Positions 17,404-26,078 of a stretch of 64,000 nucleotides of DNA are shown in pieces. The DNA is taken from assembly GCF_900176535.1 (NCBI RefSeq), contig NZ_FWXT01000001.1, forward strand, positions 620,001-684,000, written 5' to 3'. Every line of letters begins with the position of its first letter. Position 1 is the first letter of the stretch. The notes beneath the pieces are model-generated. The model saw nothing but the letters and a program-made list of their open reading frames with translations. It had not been told where the DNA came from and made no database searches. The DNA comes from Pedobacter africanus (GTDB lineage Bacteria; Bacteroidota; Bacteroidia; Sphingobacteriales; Sphingobacteriaceae). A program made the translations under genes and the position numbers.

Positions 17404-19377
17404 TTATCTATAAAATCGGATACTATGCTTTGCCTTTAATGCGTTCTTTTTTGAGCGTAAAGACAGATGATAAATTGTTTTACCCCAAATCACCAGACCG
17501 GGGTCTGTGTTCGGCTGTTTTTTTACAACTGCTTCAAAAATTTGAGGATCAAACTTGATATGCAATGCACCTGAATCAGCGAGAACCAGTGTTAATAAGC
17601 CCGGGCTCATTAAGCGCGCAGGAACTGCTGTAACGAAGTTGAGCTCAAATGGCACCCGATATTCTTTTAGCTCATATTCCTCGGTTAAATCAATACTGCT
17701 GTCAGAAGAATTAAATTCAAGTTTTCTGATCCATTTGTTAACCGCAGCGGCTTTGGGATAAGCAGGTGCCAGGTCCATTGCCAGGGTATTGCGATGTCTG
17801 TTACCCGTAAATGATACATTTCTGGCGCTAAATGATGTTCCCGGACTTTGTACACTTCCATTAATACTCGGGCAATTGTGCCAGTCTGAATTGTAAACCC
17901 ACAGTTTGTACCGCTCCGGGGTAAATGTTTCCCTGGTATATCTTGCAGCTCCTAAATCAACTAAGGCAGGTAATCCATTCAGATATATGATAAAACTGCC
18001 CACATCATTGTGGTTGTGGCTTTCTCCATTATTTCCAGCCTTAGCAGCCATAAACAGTCCATTTTTACTGCCAGGCATTTCCCTTGTAAACAATACCTCC
18101 AGATTTGGCAACCAATTATTTTGAACCATGGGTGCCCTGGCCGGGATGCCTTTCAAGTAATTGTGTAAAGAAATGTTATTTAAAAATACATTGAGCTGGT
18201 CAAGACCAAAGCCCTGTTCGTCCGAATTGGAGAGCTGAAATAAGTAAGCAGCAAACTGTTGCAGCTTTTCATCCTTAAAAATAAGCCCGCCTGTAAAAAC
18301 GATTGCAGGGTCAGGAACCAAATTTGCAGGCGCATCAGCAAAGTTAACAAACCAGCGGTCAGCGATGTGCGCTTTATAGATATATGCAGTAATGTTGTGC
18401 ATGAGTTCGTTATTGCTCCAGTTAAGCCTGTTTTTTGAAACTTCAGTTAACAGGTTAACATATTCAATTAACCTCCCCCCTGCAGCGCCCCAGTACCCCG
18501 GTCCTTCATCGCAACCACCATCAGCAGGATAGCTGTTGATAAACTTATCGGCGCTATTTATATTCTTATCGATGACTTGCTGACGTTTTACCGGATCTTC
18601 AATGGCCAGCAATGCTGTCAGGAGTATATTGGTATTTATCCATATGTTCCAATTGTTCATTTTACGTTTGGGATCCTGAAAGCCCATCCACCAGAAATCG
18701 TTACGCTGTAAATAAGGAATGAGGATACGTCGGTTTAACTCATAGTCTATCCGTTTGATCAGAATTGGCGAAATTTCATTTAGTTTTGGCTTCATCAAAA
18801 ACTTTATCCAGGACAATAACATTGATGTTTCTCCGGCAAACAGGTCGATTACATCCTCGTTAGGATCGGGTAAGCCAGCTCCCTCTTTTTGTAAATACAT
18901 GTGCGCAGGCAGGGCCCAGGAACTCTCTTCCAGGATCAGCCACAATCCGTTTACAATTTCAGGAAGATACCTGCCTCTTCCATCTATCAGCTCTGCAATA
19001 ACCAATCTGTTCAGCTTTTTTCGCCTCGTAAAATAAAGGGTCTCATATATCGAACGGTTACCAGCCGTATTGAACAGCAGATAATCAGTTGCTTTAGCTA
19101 CTTCCCATGGTGTTTCCAGCACTTTATGTGCAGTGGATAGGATATGCGCTTTTACTGCATCCGGAACTGATGCCAGATTCCTGTCAATGTTTATTTTTCT
19201 AAGCGCTTTCCAGGAACTTACATCCAGGCTTGCAGCCCCACCTTTCATGCGATATACCTTATCTAAAAAATTTCGCTGCACAATTTGCGCATAGGTTACA
19301 TTACCGGTAAAAAGACTCCAAAAAAGTGCAGCGATGATACCGACAAATCCTTTCCTTAATTGCATAATATTGTTCAT
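17404..19377 (-). CDS. heparinase II/III-family polysaccharide lyase
   Basis: About 657 aa, exported (signal ends near VTYAQ). An N-terminal alpha/alpha toroid contains the DGGCDEGPGYWG motif (about 287-298), and a C-terminal beta-sandwich begins with the NGESHNHNDVGSF motif (about 451-463) holding the conserved His and metal-site residues of heparinase II/III lyases. These enzymes cleave uronic-acid glycosidic bonds by beta-elimination, leaving a 4,5-unsaturated end that the nearby GH88 would remove. I chose ATG 19377; the frame's first codon (19386) is TTG. Specificity cannot be inferred; despite the family name nothing indicates heparin. Confidence 0.85.
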   Translation of the reverse strand: MNNIMQLRKGFVGIIAALFWSLFTGNVTYAQIVQRNFLDKVYRMKGGAASLDVSSWKALRKINIDRNLASVPDAVKAHILSTAHKVLETPWEVAKATDYLLFNTAGNRSIYETLYFTRRKKLNRLVIAELIDGRGRYLPEIVNGLWLILEESSWALPAHMYLQKEGAGLPDPNEDVIDLFAGETSMLLSWIKFLMKPKLNEISPILIKRIDYELNRRILIPYLQRNDFWWMGFQDPKRKMNNWNIWINTNILLTALLAIEDPVKRQQVIDKNINSADKFINSYPADGGCDEGPGYWGAAGGRLIEYVNLLTEVSKNRLNWSNNELMHNITAYIYKAHIADRWFVNFADAPANLVPDPAIVFTGGLIFKDEKLQQFAAYLFQLSNSDEQGFGLDQLNVFLNNISLHNYLKGIPARAPMVQNNWLPNLEVLFTREMPGSKNGLFMAAKAGNNGESHNHNDVGSFIIYLNGLPALVDLGAARYTRETFTPERYKLWVYNSDWHNCPSINGSVQSPGTSFSARNVSFTGNRHRNTLAMDLAPAYPKAAAVNKWIRKLEFNSSDSSIDLTEEYELKEYRVPFELNFVTAVPARLMSPGLLTLVLADSGALHIKFDPQIFEAVVKKQPNTDPGLVIWGKTIYHLSLRSKKNALKAKHSIRFYR

Positions 19378-19399
19378 ATAGCACAAAAAGTTAAAATAA

Positions 19400-20818
19400 C
19401 TAATTAGTTACAGGCCAATCGTCTGTACGAAACGAGGAAGCGGGAAACCCACTGCTATTAAATAAATCCCCGATTACAAAATCCATAAAAGCATAACGCA
19501 CGGCCACTGGTTTTTTGACCATACTACTGCGCACTTTCACACCCTTATCTGTAATAGTAGCCTGGGCTGGAAAAAAAAGCCTGTCTGCTCCAGCAATTTC
19601 AAATAACCTCAGCTCCTTGCCGTTTGAGGTCAGTCCCTCCTCAGCATGTTTGAAAGTGAGAAATGCAGAATTGCCCCTGATGGTCATCGCTTTGTATATT
19701 GGTCCCGTATCAGAAATCTCTTTCATCCCATACGATCTGCTTAAAGCCAGATAGGCAAGTCTTGTACCAGCACTTTTCTTATCCCCAGGGTGGATCATTT
19801 TCTCTTCACCCACATCCATGAGTATAGCCATCCCAGTATTGGGAACCCTATCTTCCGCTTTCATCTGGGCTTCCCTGATGTAAGCCGAACTGAGTCCTTT
19901 CCCTCCCTTCGGAAAATAGCTGAAAGGTGCAATCTGTAAATAATAGAAAGGAAAATCACCTATTCCCCAACGTAGCCGCCAATCCTTTACCATGCTTTCA
20001 AATAGCAAAGGGTACTGCACCGGATTGTTTCTGTTTGATTCTCCCTGGTACCAGATTGCACCTTTTATACGATATCCAATCAGGGGGTACAACATATTGT
20101 TAAACAATATGGTCGGGGTTTGCTGGGGTAATTTTATGGAGTCTGCTGTCTTAGGGATTTTAACGCTTTGAAAAGCTGAGAGTGCCTTTTCACTCATCCA
20201 GGTTTCAATGGTGCTCCCCCCCCAACTTGTTGTGATCAATCCTACAGGAATACCCAGTTTCTCCTGAAGCGTTTTTCCAAAAAACCAGGCGGTTGCACTA
20301 AAATTGGCTACTGTAGCTGATGAAACTTCTTTCCAGCTCCCTTTTACATCATCCTGGGTTCCCAATAAAGCAGACCGCCCTACATCAAAAAGGCGGATCT
20401 TATCATTCTTTGCATGCTCAATTTCCGCTGCCGAATCCTTTACAGGATTATCTGGAAAACCTTTTACCGGCATGGTCATATTGGATTGCCCGGAACAAAT
20501 CCAGACTTCTCCAATCAAAATATCCAGTATGGTTAAAGCACTGCCATCACTAATTACCATAGTATATGGCCCCCCTGCAGTGGGTGTAAGTACAGGCAAT
20601 CTCCATCTCCCATCGCTGCCAGCCCTGATGCTATTTTCCTGCCAATTCCATGAAGGTTTAACAGACACCACACTTCCCGGCTCTGCCCAGCCCCATATAA
20701 CAATCTTTGTTTGTTGTTGCAGCACCATATGGTCTCCAAAAACCCCAGCCAATCTAACTTTTGAAGCGGCATTTATCTTTAACAACAAGCAGAAAAACAC
20801 CAATAAACAGACTCTCAT
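19400..20818 (-). CDS. sialate O-acetylesterase-like SGNH esterase
   Basis: 472 aa, exported. SASA domain (PF03629): a beta-sandwich-like start (FGDHMVLQQQ), then the nucleophile block GEVWICSGQSNM with Ser112, the block GAIWYQGESN, and a C-terminal GEEKMIHPGDKK with the catalytic His. The family removes acetyl groups from sialic acids and from other polysaccharides such as xylan and pectin; with no sialic acid genes nearby, deacetylation of the PUL glycan is more likely. It is seven bases from the GH88 gene and 22 bases from the lyase gene. Confidence 0.88.
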   Translation of the reverse strand: MRVCLLVFFCLLLKINAASKVRLAGVFGDHMVLQQQTKIVIWGWAEPGSVVSVKPSWNWQENSIRAGSDGRWRLPVLTPTAGGPYTMVISDGSALTILDILIGEVWICSGQSNMTMPVKGFPDNPVKDSAAEIEHAKNDKIRLFDVGRSALLGTQDDVKGSWKEVSSATVANFSATAWFFGKTLQEKLGIPVGLITTSWGGSTIETWMSEKALSAFQSVKIPKTADSIKLPQQTPTILFNNMLYPLIGYRIKGAIWYQGESNRNNPVQYPLLFESMVKDWRLRWGIGDFPFYYLQIAPFSYFPKGGKGLSSAYIREAQMKAEDRVPNTGMAILMDVGEEKMIHPGDKKSAGTRLAYLALSRSYGMKEISDTGPIYKAMTIRGNSAFLTFKHAEEGLTSNGKELRLFEIAGADRLFFPAQATITDKGVKVRSSMVKKPVAVRYAFMDFVIGDLFNSSGFPASSFRTDDWPVTN

Positions 20819-20825
20819 AACTTTA

Positions 20826-22046
20826 TCATGTTTTAAGTTTGCGATACCTCAGCATAGCCTCCACATAATAATAATCAGCATAGCTTAATGGCACATCCAC
20901 TTCATTCCCTGCCGGTAAAAAACCTACGCTATGCTTTAAAATGAATCCGCCATTGGTGCCTGGCTGAGCGAGATATTCCGGTGATGACAGCAGCCGGATC
21001 ATATCTTCGGCCGCCTTTAAGTAAGTCTTGCCCATATCCCCTTCGCTAAATCCACTCAATTCTATCAACGCAGAACTCATTACAGCAGCTGCAGAAGCAT
21101 CCCTGGGCGCAGCAGGTATGTCAGGCGCATTAAAATCCCAGTAGGGAATTTTATCAGCCGGCAGGTTCGGATGCTTCAAAATATAATCTGCAATATGCAT
21201 GGCCATTTCCAGATATTTTGCGTCTCCGGTTTCCCTGTACATCATAGTATAACCATACAGGGCCCATGCCTGCCCTCTCGCCCATGCCGATTCATCACTA
21301 TACCCCTGCTCGGTAAGTTTATTCAATACCTTTCCGTTTTGCGGATCATAATCTATGACATGGTATGTGCTGTAATCGGGCCGGAAATGATTTTTAATGG
21401 TCAGGTCAGCATGTTTTTTTGCAATTTTATAAAACCTTTGATTACCTGACAAACGACTGGCCCAGGTAAGCAGTTCAAGATTCATCATATTGTCGATGAT
21501 CACCGGATATTTCCATGTTTCAGGCTTATGGTCCCAGGACCGGATCAACCCTACTTCGTCATGAAATCGCTGAGACAATGATGCAGCGCTGTTCAACAGA
21601 ACAGGATCATATGCTTTGGTTTTAAACAATCTTTTTGCAGTCCCAAAACTACAATACATCATGAAGCCCAGGTCATGTGTCCCGGTATTGAACTGCTCCT
21701 TTTTCAATACTTCAAGTTTTTTCAAAGCCTCTGCCTTCAACTTTTTAACGCTATTGAATTCGTATAAAAGCAGTAGTGTACCCGGATAAAAACCGCTGAT
21801 CCAACTGGGAGAAGTAGCGGTTAACAGCCTGTTGTGCTGATAGGTTCTGGGAAACAAGGTATCCGGGACCGTTTTAATCAGGTGCAGGTATTGGCTTGCA
21901 GCGCGCGATAAAGCTGAGTCTGTGATTTTCAATAATTCAGGATCGGCCTTCAGCACCTTGCCCTTTTGTCCCTTTAAGTCTGTCACATAAAAAAAGTATA
22001 ATAAGGAGAGCAGACAGCAGGCACTGTTTATTTTATTTACCATCAT
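20826..22046 (-). CDS. GH88 unsaturated glucuronyl hydrolase
   Basis: 406 aa, (alpha/alpha)6 barrel. Motif THDLGFMM carries Asp125 and IIDNMMNL carries Asp185, which match the two essential Asp residues of Bacillus unsaturated glucuronyl hydrolase. SAWARGQAWALYGYT follows. GH88 hydrates the double bond of 4-deoxy-hex-4-enuronosyl ends made by polysaccharide lyases, releasing an unsaturated uronate. The N-terminal hydrophobic segment points to export to the periplasm. Its presence shows that the target glycan contains uronic acid and that a lyase acts before it. ATG 22046 with a second ATG directly after. Confidence 0.9.
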   Translation of the reverse strand: MMVNKINSACCLLSLLYFFYVTDLKGQKGKVLKADPELLKITDSALSRAASQYLHLIKTVPDTLFPRTYQHNRLLTATSPSWISGFYPGTLLLLYEFNSVKKLKAEALKKLEVLKKEQFNTGTHDLGFMMYCSFGTAKRLFKTKAYDPVLLNSAASLSQRFHDEVGLIRSWDHKPETWKYPVIIDNMMNLELLTWASRLSGNQRFYKIAKKHADLTIKNHFRPDYSTYHVIDYDPQNGKVLNKLTEQGYSDESAWARGQAWALYGYTMMYRETGDAKYLEMAMHIADYILKHPNLPADKIPYWDFNAPDIPAAPRDASAAAVMSSALIELSGFSEGDMGKTYLKAAEDMIRLLSSPEYLAQPGTNGGFILKHSVGFLPAGNEVDVPLSYADYYYVEAMLRYRKLKT

Positions 22047-22058
22047 CTGATTGAATAT

Positions 22059-23816
22059 TTATTTAATGATTTTAACCTGCTTCGGGGCATCAACTGATGT
22101 TTTGATTTTCCCGTCAGGCATTTTTAAATGATTTACTTTTATTAATCCAAAGGGCGTAGGAAAGCTGCCCCTTACTGATTTCAGATCGCCAAGATGCGGC
22201 TCAATCTTAACAACTTTACATCCGGGAGCCATAACTTTTATGCCCAGTACATGGGTAGTAAGCCAGGAAGTGGGTCCAGCAGCCCAGCCATGTGCCAAAC
22301 TGTGTCTGAGGTTTTTATAACAATAAGCCCCGTATGTTGCATGAACATCAATTTTATCTTTAGGAACAATTTCATCGATCCTTCCGGCATTTTCTTTCCA
22401 GGAAAGATCAAAATCCTCCCAGAAAGTAGTGGCACCTAAGTCCAGCATCCCGCCCCAATAGTCCCTGATATTATTTATAGCACCCTGATAGTCGCCGGCC
22501 ATTGCTTTAGCCTGGAGCATATAGTAGCCATAAAAAGTGGAGAATCCCCCGGTATTGCTTTTTGACAGTACAGCATTAGCCTGTTCAGCCGGCAAAAGAC
22601 CGGCTAAGGCAAGCAATGCAGCCGCTTGTTTGCTTTCAGCTATATCAGGGACATTTTTCTTTAAAATTGCAACAGCTTCATCACAACTTCGGGCAGTTTC
22701 AGTTTCCTTTAAAATATGGCACAGCTCCGATCCCGCCGTTAAGGTCATCACCAGCATGGCCTGCAGACCGGCATGTATAGCCGGTTTATTCTCAGAGGAA
22801 GGCCAATCCAGGAAACGATTGCCATCCAGGGCTTCCTTCCCGTCTTTTATTTTAGTCATCAACTGCTTCAAAAGCCCGACCAGGTACTGCCTTTGCAACT
22901 GCAGGTATTTCATATCTCCCTGATGAAGATACCAGTCGCGCTGAATAAGGACCCACCACATAGAATAAGAACTGATTCCATTCATCCATGCCGGAAGTGG
23001 TGTAGCCGCTTTAGCCAGATCCAGACTCATTGGAACAACTTCATTATAACCAAACACACTGTTGATCACCATCATCTCAGGGTGCGTATCCCCAATCCAT
23101 ACCAGTTTGTCACGTTTAATGCCATCCCATAAATATTGCTGCATATTTAAATGAACAGTATATGCCCCGGTTGCCCAAATTTGGTTTAAACGTTCGTCAT
23201 TAGAATGAAAAGATCCCAGATAAGGAATATCCCTGTACATGAATATCGCATTTACTTCCTTTAACAAAAGTTCAGCATCAGCCTCGAGCAGGTCAATTCT
23301 AACAAATCTAAAGCCTGTGTTACCTACTTCCAGACCTCCCAGCCATGGCAATTCTATCATAAAGTCACGCATGGCATGATCATTAGTTGCACCGTCAGTA
23401 CCACCTACATCAGACATGGCCTCAGTTACAGATTCTCCAAAACGAACCCTTACTTTCACGGGTGTTTTCGTTTTCATCAAACCAGTGGTAATTTGGAGGC
23501 CGCCAAAAATTTCTTTACCAAAATCAATTAAAAAACCTGTTTTAGAGTTTTTATCGTTTTTCAGCACCGTTAAATCTTTGTTGATCAGCTCGGCCTGGCC
23601 ATTGCCAACTTTTAGCAGCCTGTCTGCATGCTGAAGGTATTTTCCCGTCGTGTCAGACTGCCATACCATCCTTTCCGGAGGTAAATAATAACGAACTCTC
23701 GGATCTTTTTTTATACCTTCCTTGTCTGACTTCTTAAAGGCCGGAGGCAACTGGGCATTCGTTGCACAGACAATGGCGCAGTTCAACAGCACAAGGAATA
23801 CAGCATATTTATTCAT
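22059..23816 (-). CDS. GH78-superfamily alpha-L-rhamnosidase, short form
   Basis: 585 aa, exported (signal ends near TNAQL). A short N-terminal beta-sandwich includes GFLIDFGKEIFGGLQI, typical of rhamnosidase-N domains, then an (alpha/alpha)6 barrel with YLWDGIKRDKLVWIGD (about 228-243), equivalent to the DxxxRDRxxWxGD signature of GH78. C-terminal beta-domain with the VKIEPHLGDL pattern. It is about 180 residues shorter than the GH78 at 11687-13999 and belongs to another branch, implying a different rhamnose linkage. Within the PUL operon, 12 bases before GH88. Confidence 0.82.
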   Translation of the reverse strand: MNKYAVFLVLLNCAIVCATNAQLPPAFKKSDKEGIKKDPRVRYYLPPERMVWQSDTTGKYLQHADRLLKVGNGQAELINKDLTVLKNDKNSKTGFLIDFGKEIFGGLQITTGLMKTKTPVKVRVRFGESVTEAMSDVGGTDGATNDHAMRDFMIELPWLGGLEVGNTGFRFVRIDLLEADAELLLKEVNAIFMYRDIPYLGSFHSNDERLNQIWATGAYTVHLNMQQYLWDGIKRDKLVWIGDTHPEMMVINSVFGYNEVVPMSLDLAKAATPLPAWMNGISSYSMWWVLIQRDWYLHQGDMKYLQLQRQYLVGLLKQLMTKIKDGKEALDGNRFLDWPSSENKPAIHAGLQAMLVMTLTAGSELCHILKETETARSCDEAVAILKKNVPDIAESKQAAALLALAGLLPAEQANAVLSKSNTGGFSTFYGYYMLQAKAMAGDYQGAINNIRDYWGGMLDLGATTFWEDFDLSWKENAGRIDEIVPKDKIDVHATYGAYCYKNLRHSLAHGWAAGPTSWLTTHVLGIKVMAPGCKVVKIEPHLGDLKSVRGSFPTPFGLIKVNHLKMPDGKIKTSVDAPKQVKIIK

Positions 23817-23840
23817 TTGATAGTTTTTAATGGTTTATTG

Positions 23841-25049
23841 TTAAATACAAGAGGGATCTGTATAGTTTGTTGTCAAACAGCCTGTGTTTCCAGAAATAAC
23901 AACAGATGAAGGTTGGTAGTGCTCCAGTCTTATGGAAGCTCCGCCACCCATAGGACAACTATCTACTCCATTTACATTCTTGAAGATATTGTTCTTTATC
24001 GTACAATCGGCAGAACAGTCTTGAACAGGATCCTTCTTGTAGTCACCAAGATAAATATTGGATCCTCCTCCGTTTTTACCTGAATTGTAGATTCTGTTGT
24101 TCTCTATATGAAAGCCTTTGCCGCTAACATGTATGCCATGATTCTGGCTGTCCCTTACGGTATTGTTGGTAATCCAGATGTTACGGTTTATCGGACCTGT
24201 GGAGGCTTCATTATGATAAGATGTTATTCCATCTGAAGTATATCCTGCAATTAGCGCCCGCCCCGTATCATTGATATAATTGCTATCAATAGTAACGTTG
24301 GTTGAGGAATGGATGCCTATTCCTGAAGAAGGCGAAATGGCCATATTATTTTTTTTAATCATGATATTACTTCCACCCTCTAAAATGATGAGATACCCCC
24401 TTCTGGAAAAATTAGACTCGTTGCCATCACAACCTGCCCTTCGCAATAAGCAGTCCCTAACAGTCAAATTATTACTATTGACTGAAGAGATCAACCTTGA
24501 CTGTTCAATTTTTTTACTTTGATGAATGGTGACATCGATTAGTTGCACATCATTGGCATCTTTGATATACACGCCTCTTTGTGGTTTCCAATTAAGACGC
24601 AATTCAATGTGTACAAGTATAGAACCAGTATTCATTTTGAAAAACTCATTATCTGCGCCAGCAGCTGTCCAGTTTGCCGGATCAGCTTGTACTACGCCTT
24701 GGGCACCTGATTCACTGATCCGACCATAGGCAGGTAATGTAATCCTTCCCAAACAATTGTAGACCGTATCGCTTGTTAAAAAATAGGTTACAGGAGCAGC
24801 CGCGGTACCACCTCCATAGGTAGCAAGATACCAGGCAATACTGTATGGTATATCAGGGTTGGAATGGTTACTGATGCCTCGGTTTGAAATATAATGGGTA
24901 TTGGAACTTAAAATGTTGACCAAACTTCTTTTATCCGAAATTTTCAGGGGACTCCCATTTTCCTGCATCAAATCTTTGCAGGAAACCAAACCAATCATTA
25001 CTAATAAGTTAAAGCAAAATAACGGCATTTTATATAAATGATTTTTCAT
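23841..25049 (-). CDS. right-handed beta-helix lipoprotein (paralogue 2)
   Basis: 402 aa. Lipoprotein signal with clear lipobox LVSC near residue 25. SIAWYLATYGGG, a long beta-helix with repeated Asn turns, and C-terminal GIHVSGKGF and IYLGDYK segments are shared with paralogue 1 (16134-17366). The two differ over most positions, so the duplication is old. The position directly after the SusD and DUF5017 lipoprotein genes, together with the lipid anchor, suggests exposure on the cell surface, where it may bind or cut the polymer before import. Confidence 0.8.
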   Translation of the reverse strand: MKNHLYKMPLFCFNLLVMIGLVSCKDLMQENGSPLKISDKRSLVNILSSNTHYISNRGISNHSNPDIPYSIAWYLATYGGGTAAAPVTYFLTSDTVYNCLGRITLPAYGRISESGAQGVVQADPANWTAAGADNEFFKMNTGSILVHIELRLNWKPQRGVYIKDANDVQLIDVTIHQSKKIEQSRLISSVNSNNLTVRDCLLRRAGCDGNESNFSRRGYLIILEGGSNIMIKKNNMAISPSSGIGIHSSTNVTIDSNYINDTGRALIAGYTSDGITSYHNEASTGPINRNIWITNNTVRDSQNHGIHVSGKGFHIENNRIYNSGKNGGGSNIYLGDYKKDPVQDCSADCTIKNNIFKNVNGVDSCPMGGGASIRLEHYQPSSVVISGNTGCLTTNYTDPSCI

Positions 25050-25092
25050 ACTTTTTTCTTTAGCTGTTGCATATTTAATGAATGAACATAAC

Positions 25093-26037
25093 CTATGGAA
25101 GAATAGTAATCGTCATTTCCTTGATTATACCTGTCTTTTCCGCTACATCCTGGTTAAATGCATGAAAAACTACCTTATAAACTCCAGGAGCTGTAAAAAC
25201 ATACTTATAGTCTTTTGGTGGGGATAGGGTAGTTATAGAGATGATTGGAATGCCATAATCAGAAAGCGATACCTGGTTTAATTTTACCGGTACTGAAACG
25301 ATCCAGTCCTCGTTAGCCGCGTCGCCTATGTTACCTGCAGCCACCGTTACGGCTGTAGGGCTAAGTGCATTTGGTGTAAATGCCCATTGAAAAGATGGAT
25401 TTATGACATCAACACCTTTAAACCCTGCCAGCCCTAAATTTGCGACTACGTTATTAACCGTACCGTCAGCAAGTGTATTGCTTACCACAAAACTGCTGAT
25501 TGTCCACTGTCTTGGTTTCAAGGCATTACTCTCCGAAGCGTATCTGAACGCAAAATATACCGGTGTATTTTCGGCTGTTGCCTGGTCACTGATGTTAACG
25601 CTCCCTGACGCTGTTGCTGCTCCTGCCGCACCCGTGGCAGGATTAGGAGCAAGTACCGCTCTCGAGGTAATATCTGTCCAGGATGCTTTGGCAATGTTCG
25701 CCGGATCGTAGATTCCATTAAAATCCCTGGAAATCTTTAAGGATAAATTGTTATTCTGTGTACCCTGCCCGGCTGCAGTTGTAAATTGCAGGGTTTGTAA
25801 AACACCCTTTTCTGTCGCCCGGTCCCTATAAGCGTAATTACGTCCCTTTTCGCCACTCCAAAAAACAACATTTTCTGCATTCCCGCTAAATTTAAAGGTA
25901 ACTTCCTCACCAGCTTTATAACTGACCGCATCTGTCTGCACATCAAACCGTGGAATTTCTATATCTTTTTTTTCGCATGCCAATAAGAACATCGTTAGTA
26001 AAAGCATGTTTAATCTTATACTTTCCTGTATTTTCAT
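25093..26037 (-). CDS. DUF5017-type surface lipoprotein (SusE/F position)
   Basis: About 314 aa. I chose ATG 26037; the longer frame begins with TTG inside the SusD gene. Lipobox LLAC. The first ~100 residues form a PKD/Ig-like beta-sandwich (FDVQTDAVSYKAGEEVTFKFSG), and the rest resembles the DUF5017 galactose-binding-like domain found in lipoproteins encoded just after SusD. By position it is a surface glycan-binding protein. Transcribed 41 bases after SusD. Confidence 0.75.
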   Translation of the reverse strand: MKIQESIRLNMLLLTMFLLACEKKDIEIPRFDVQTDAVSYKAGEEVTFKFSGNAENVVFWSGEKGRNYAYRDRATEKGVLQTLQFTTAAGQGTQNNNLSLKISRDFNGIYDPANIAKASWTDITSRAVLAPNPATGAAGAATASGSVNISDQATAENTPVYFAFRYASESNALKPRQWTISSFVVSNTLADGTVNNVVANLGLAGFKGVDVINPSFQWAFTPNALSPTAVTVAAGNIGDAANEDWIVSVPVKLNQVSLSDYGIPIISITTLSPPKDYKYVFTAPGVYKVVFHAFNQDVAEKTGIIKEMTITILP

Positions 26038-26078
26038 TTCCTGATATTTAAATAATTTCTTTCTCACCACGCAGCTGG

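Noticed and set aside
17404..19377. Heparin or glycosaminoglycan degradation
   Set aside because: No sulfatases or other GAG genes; the lyase family name alone is not evidence.
19400..20818. Sialic acid utilisation
   Set aside because: No sialidase, NanA/NanE or transporter; the esterase more likely deacetylates the PUL glycan.
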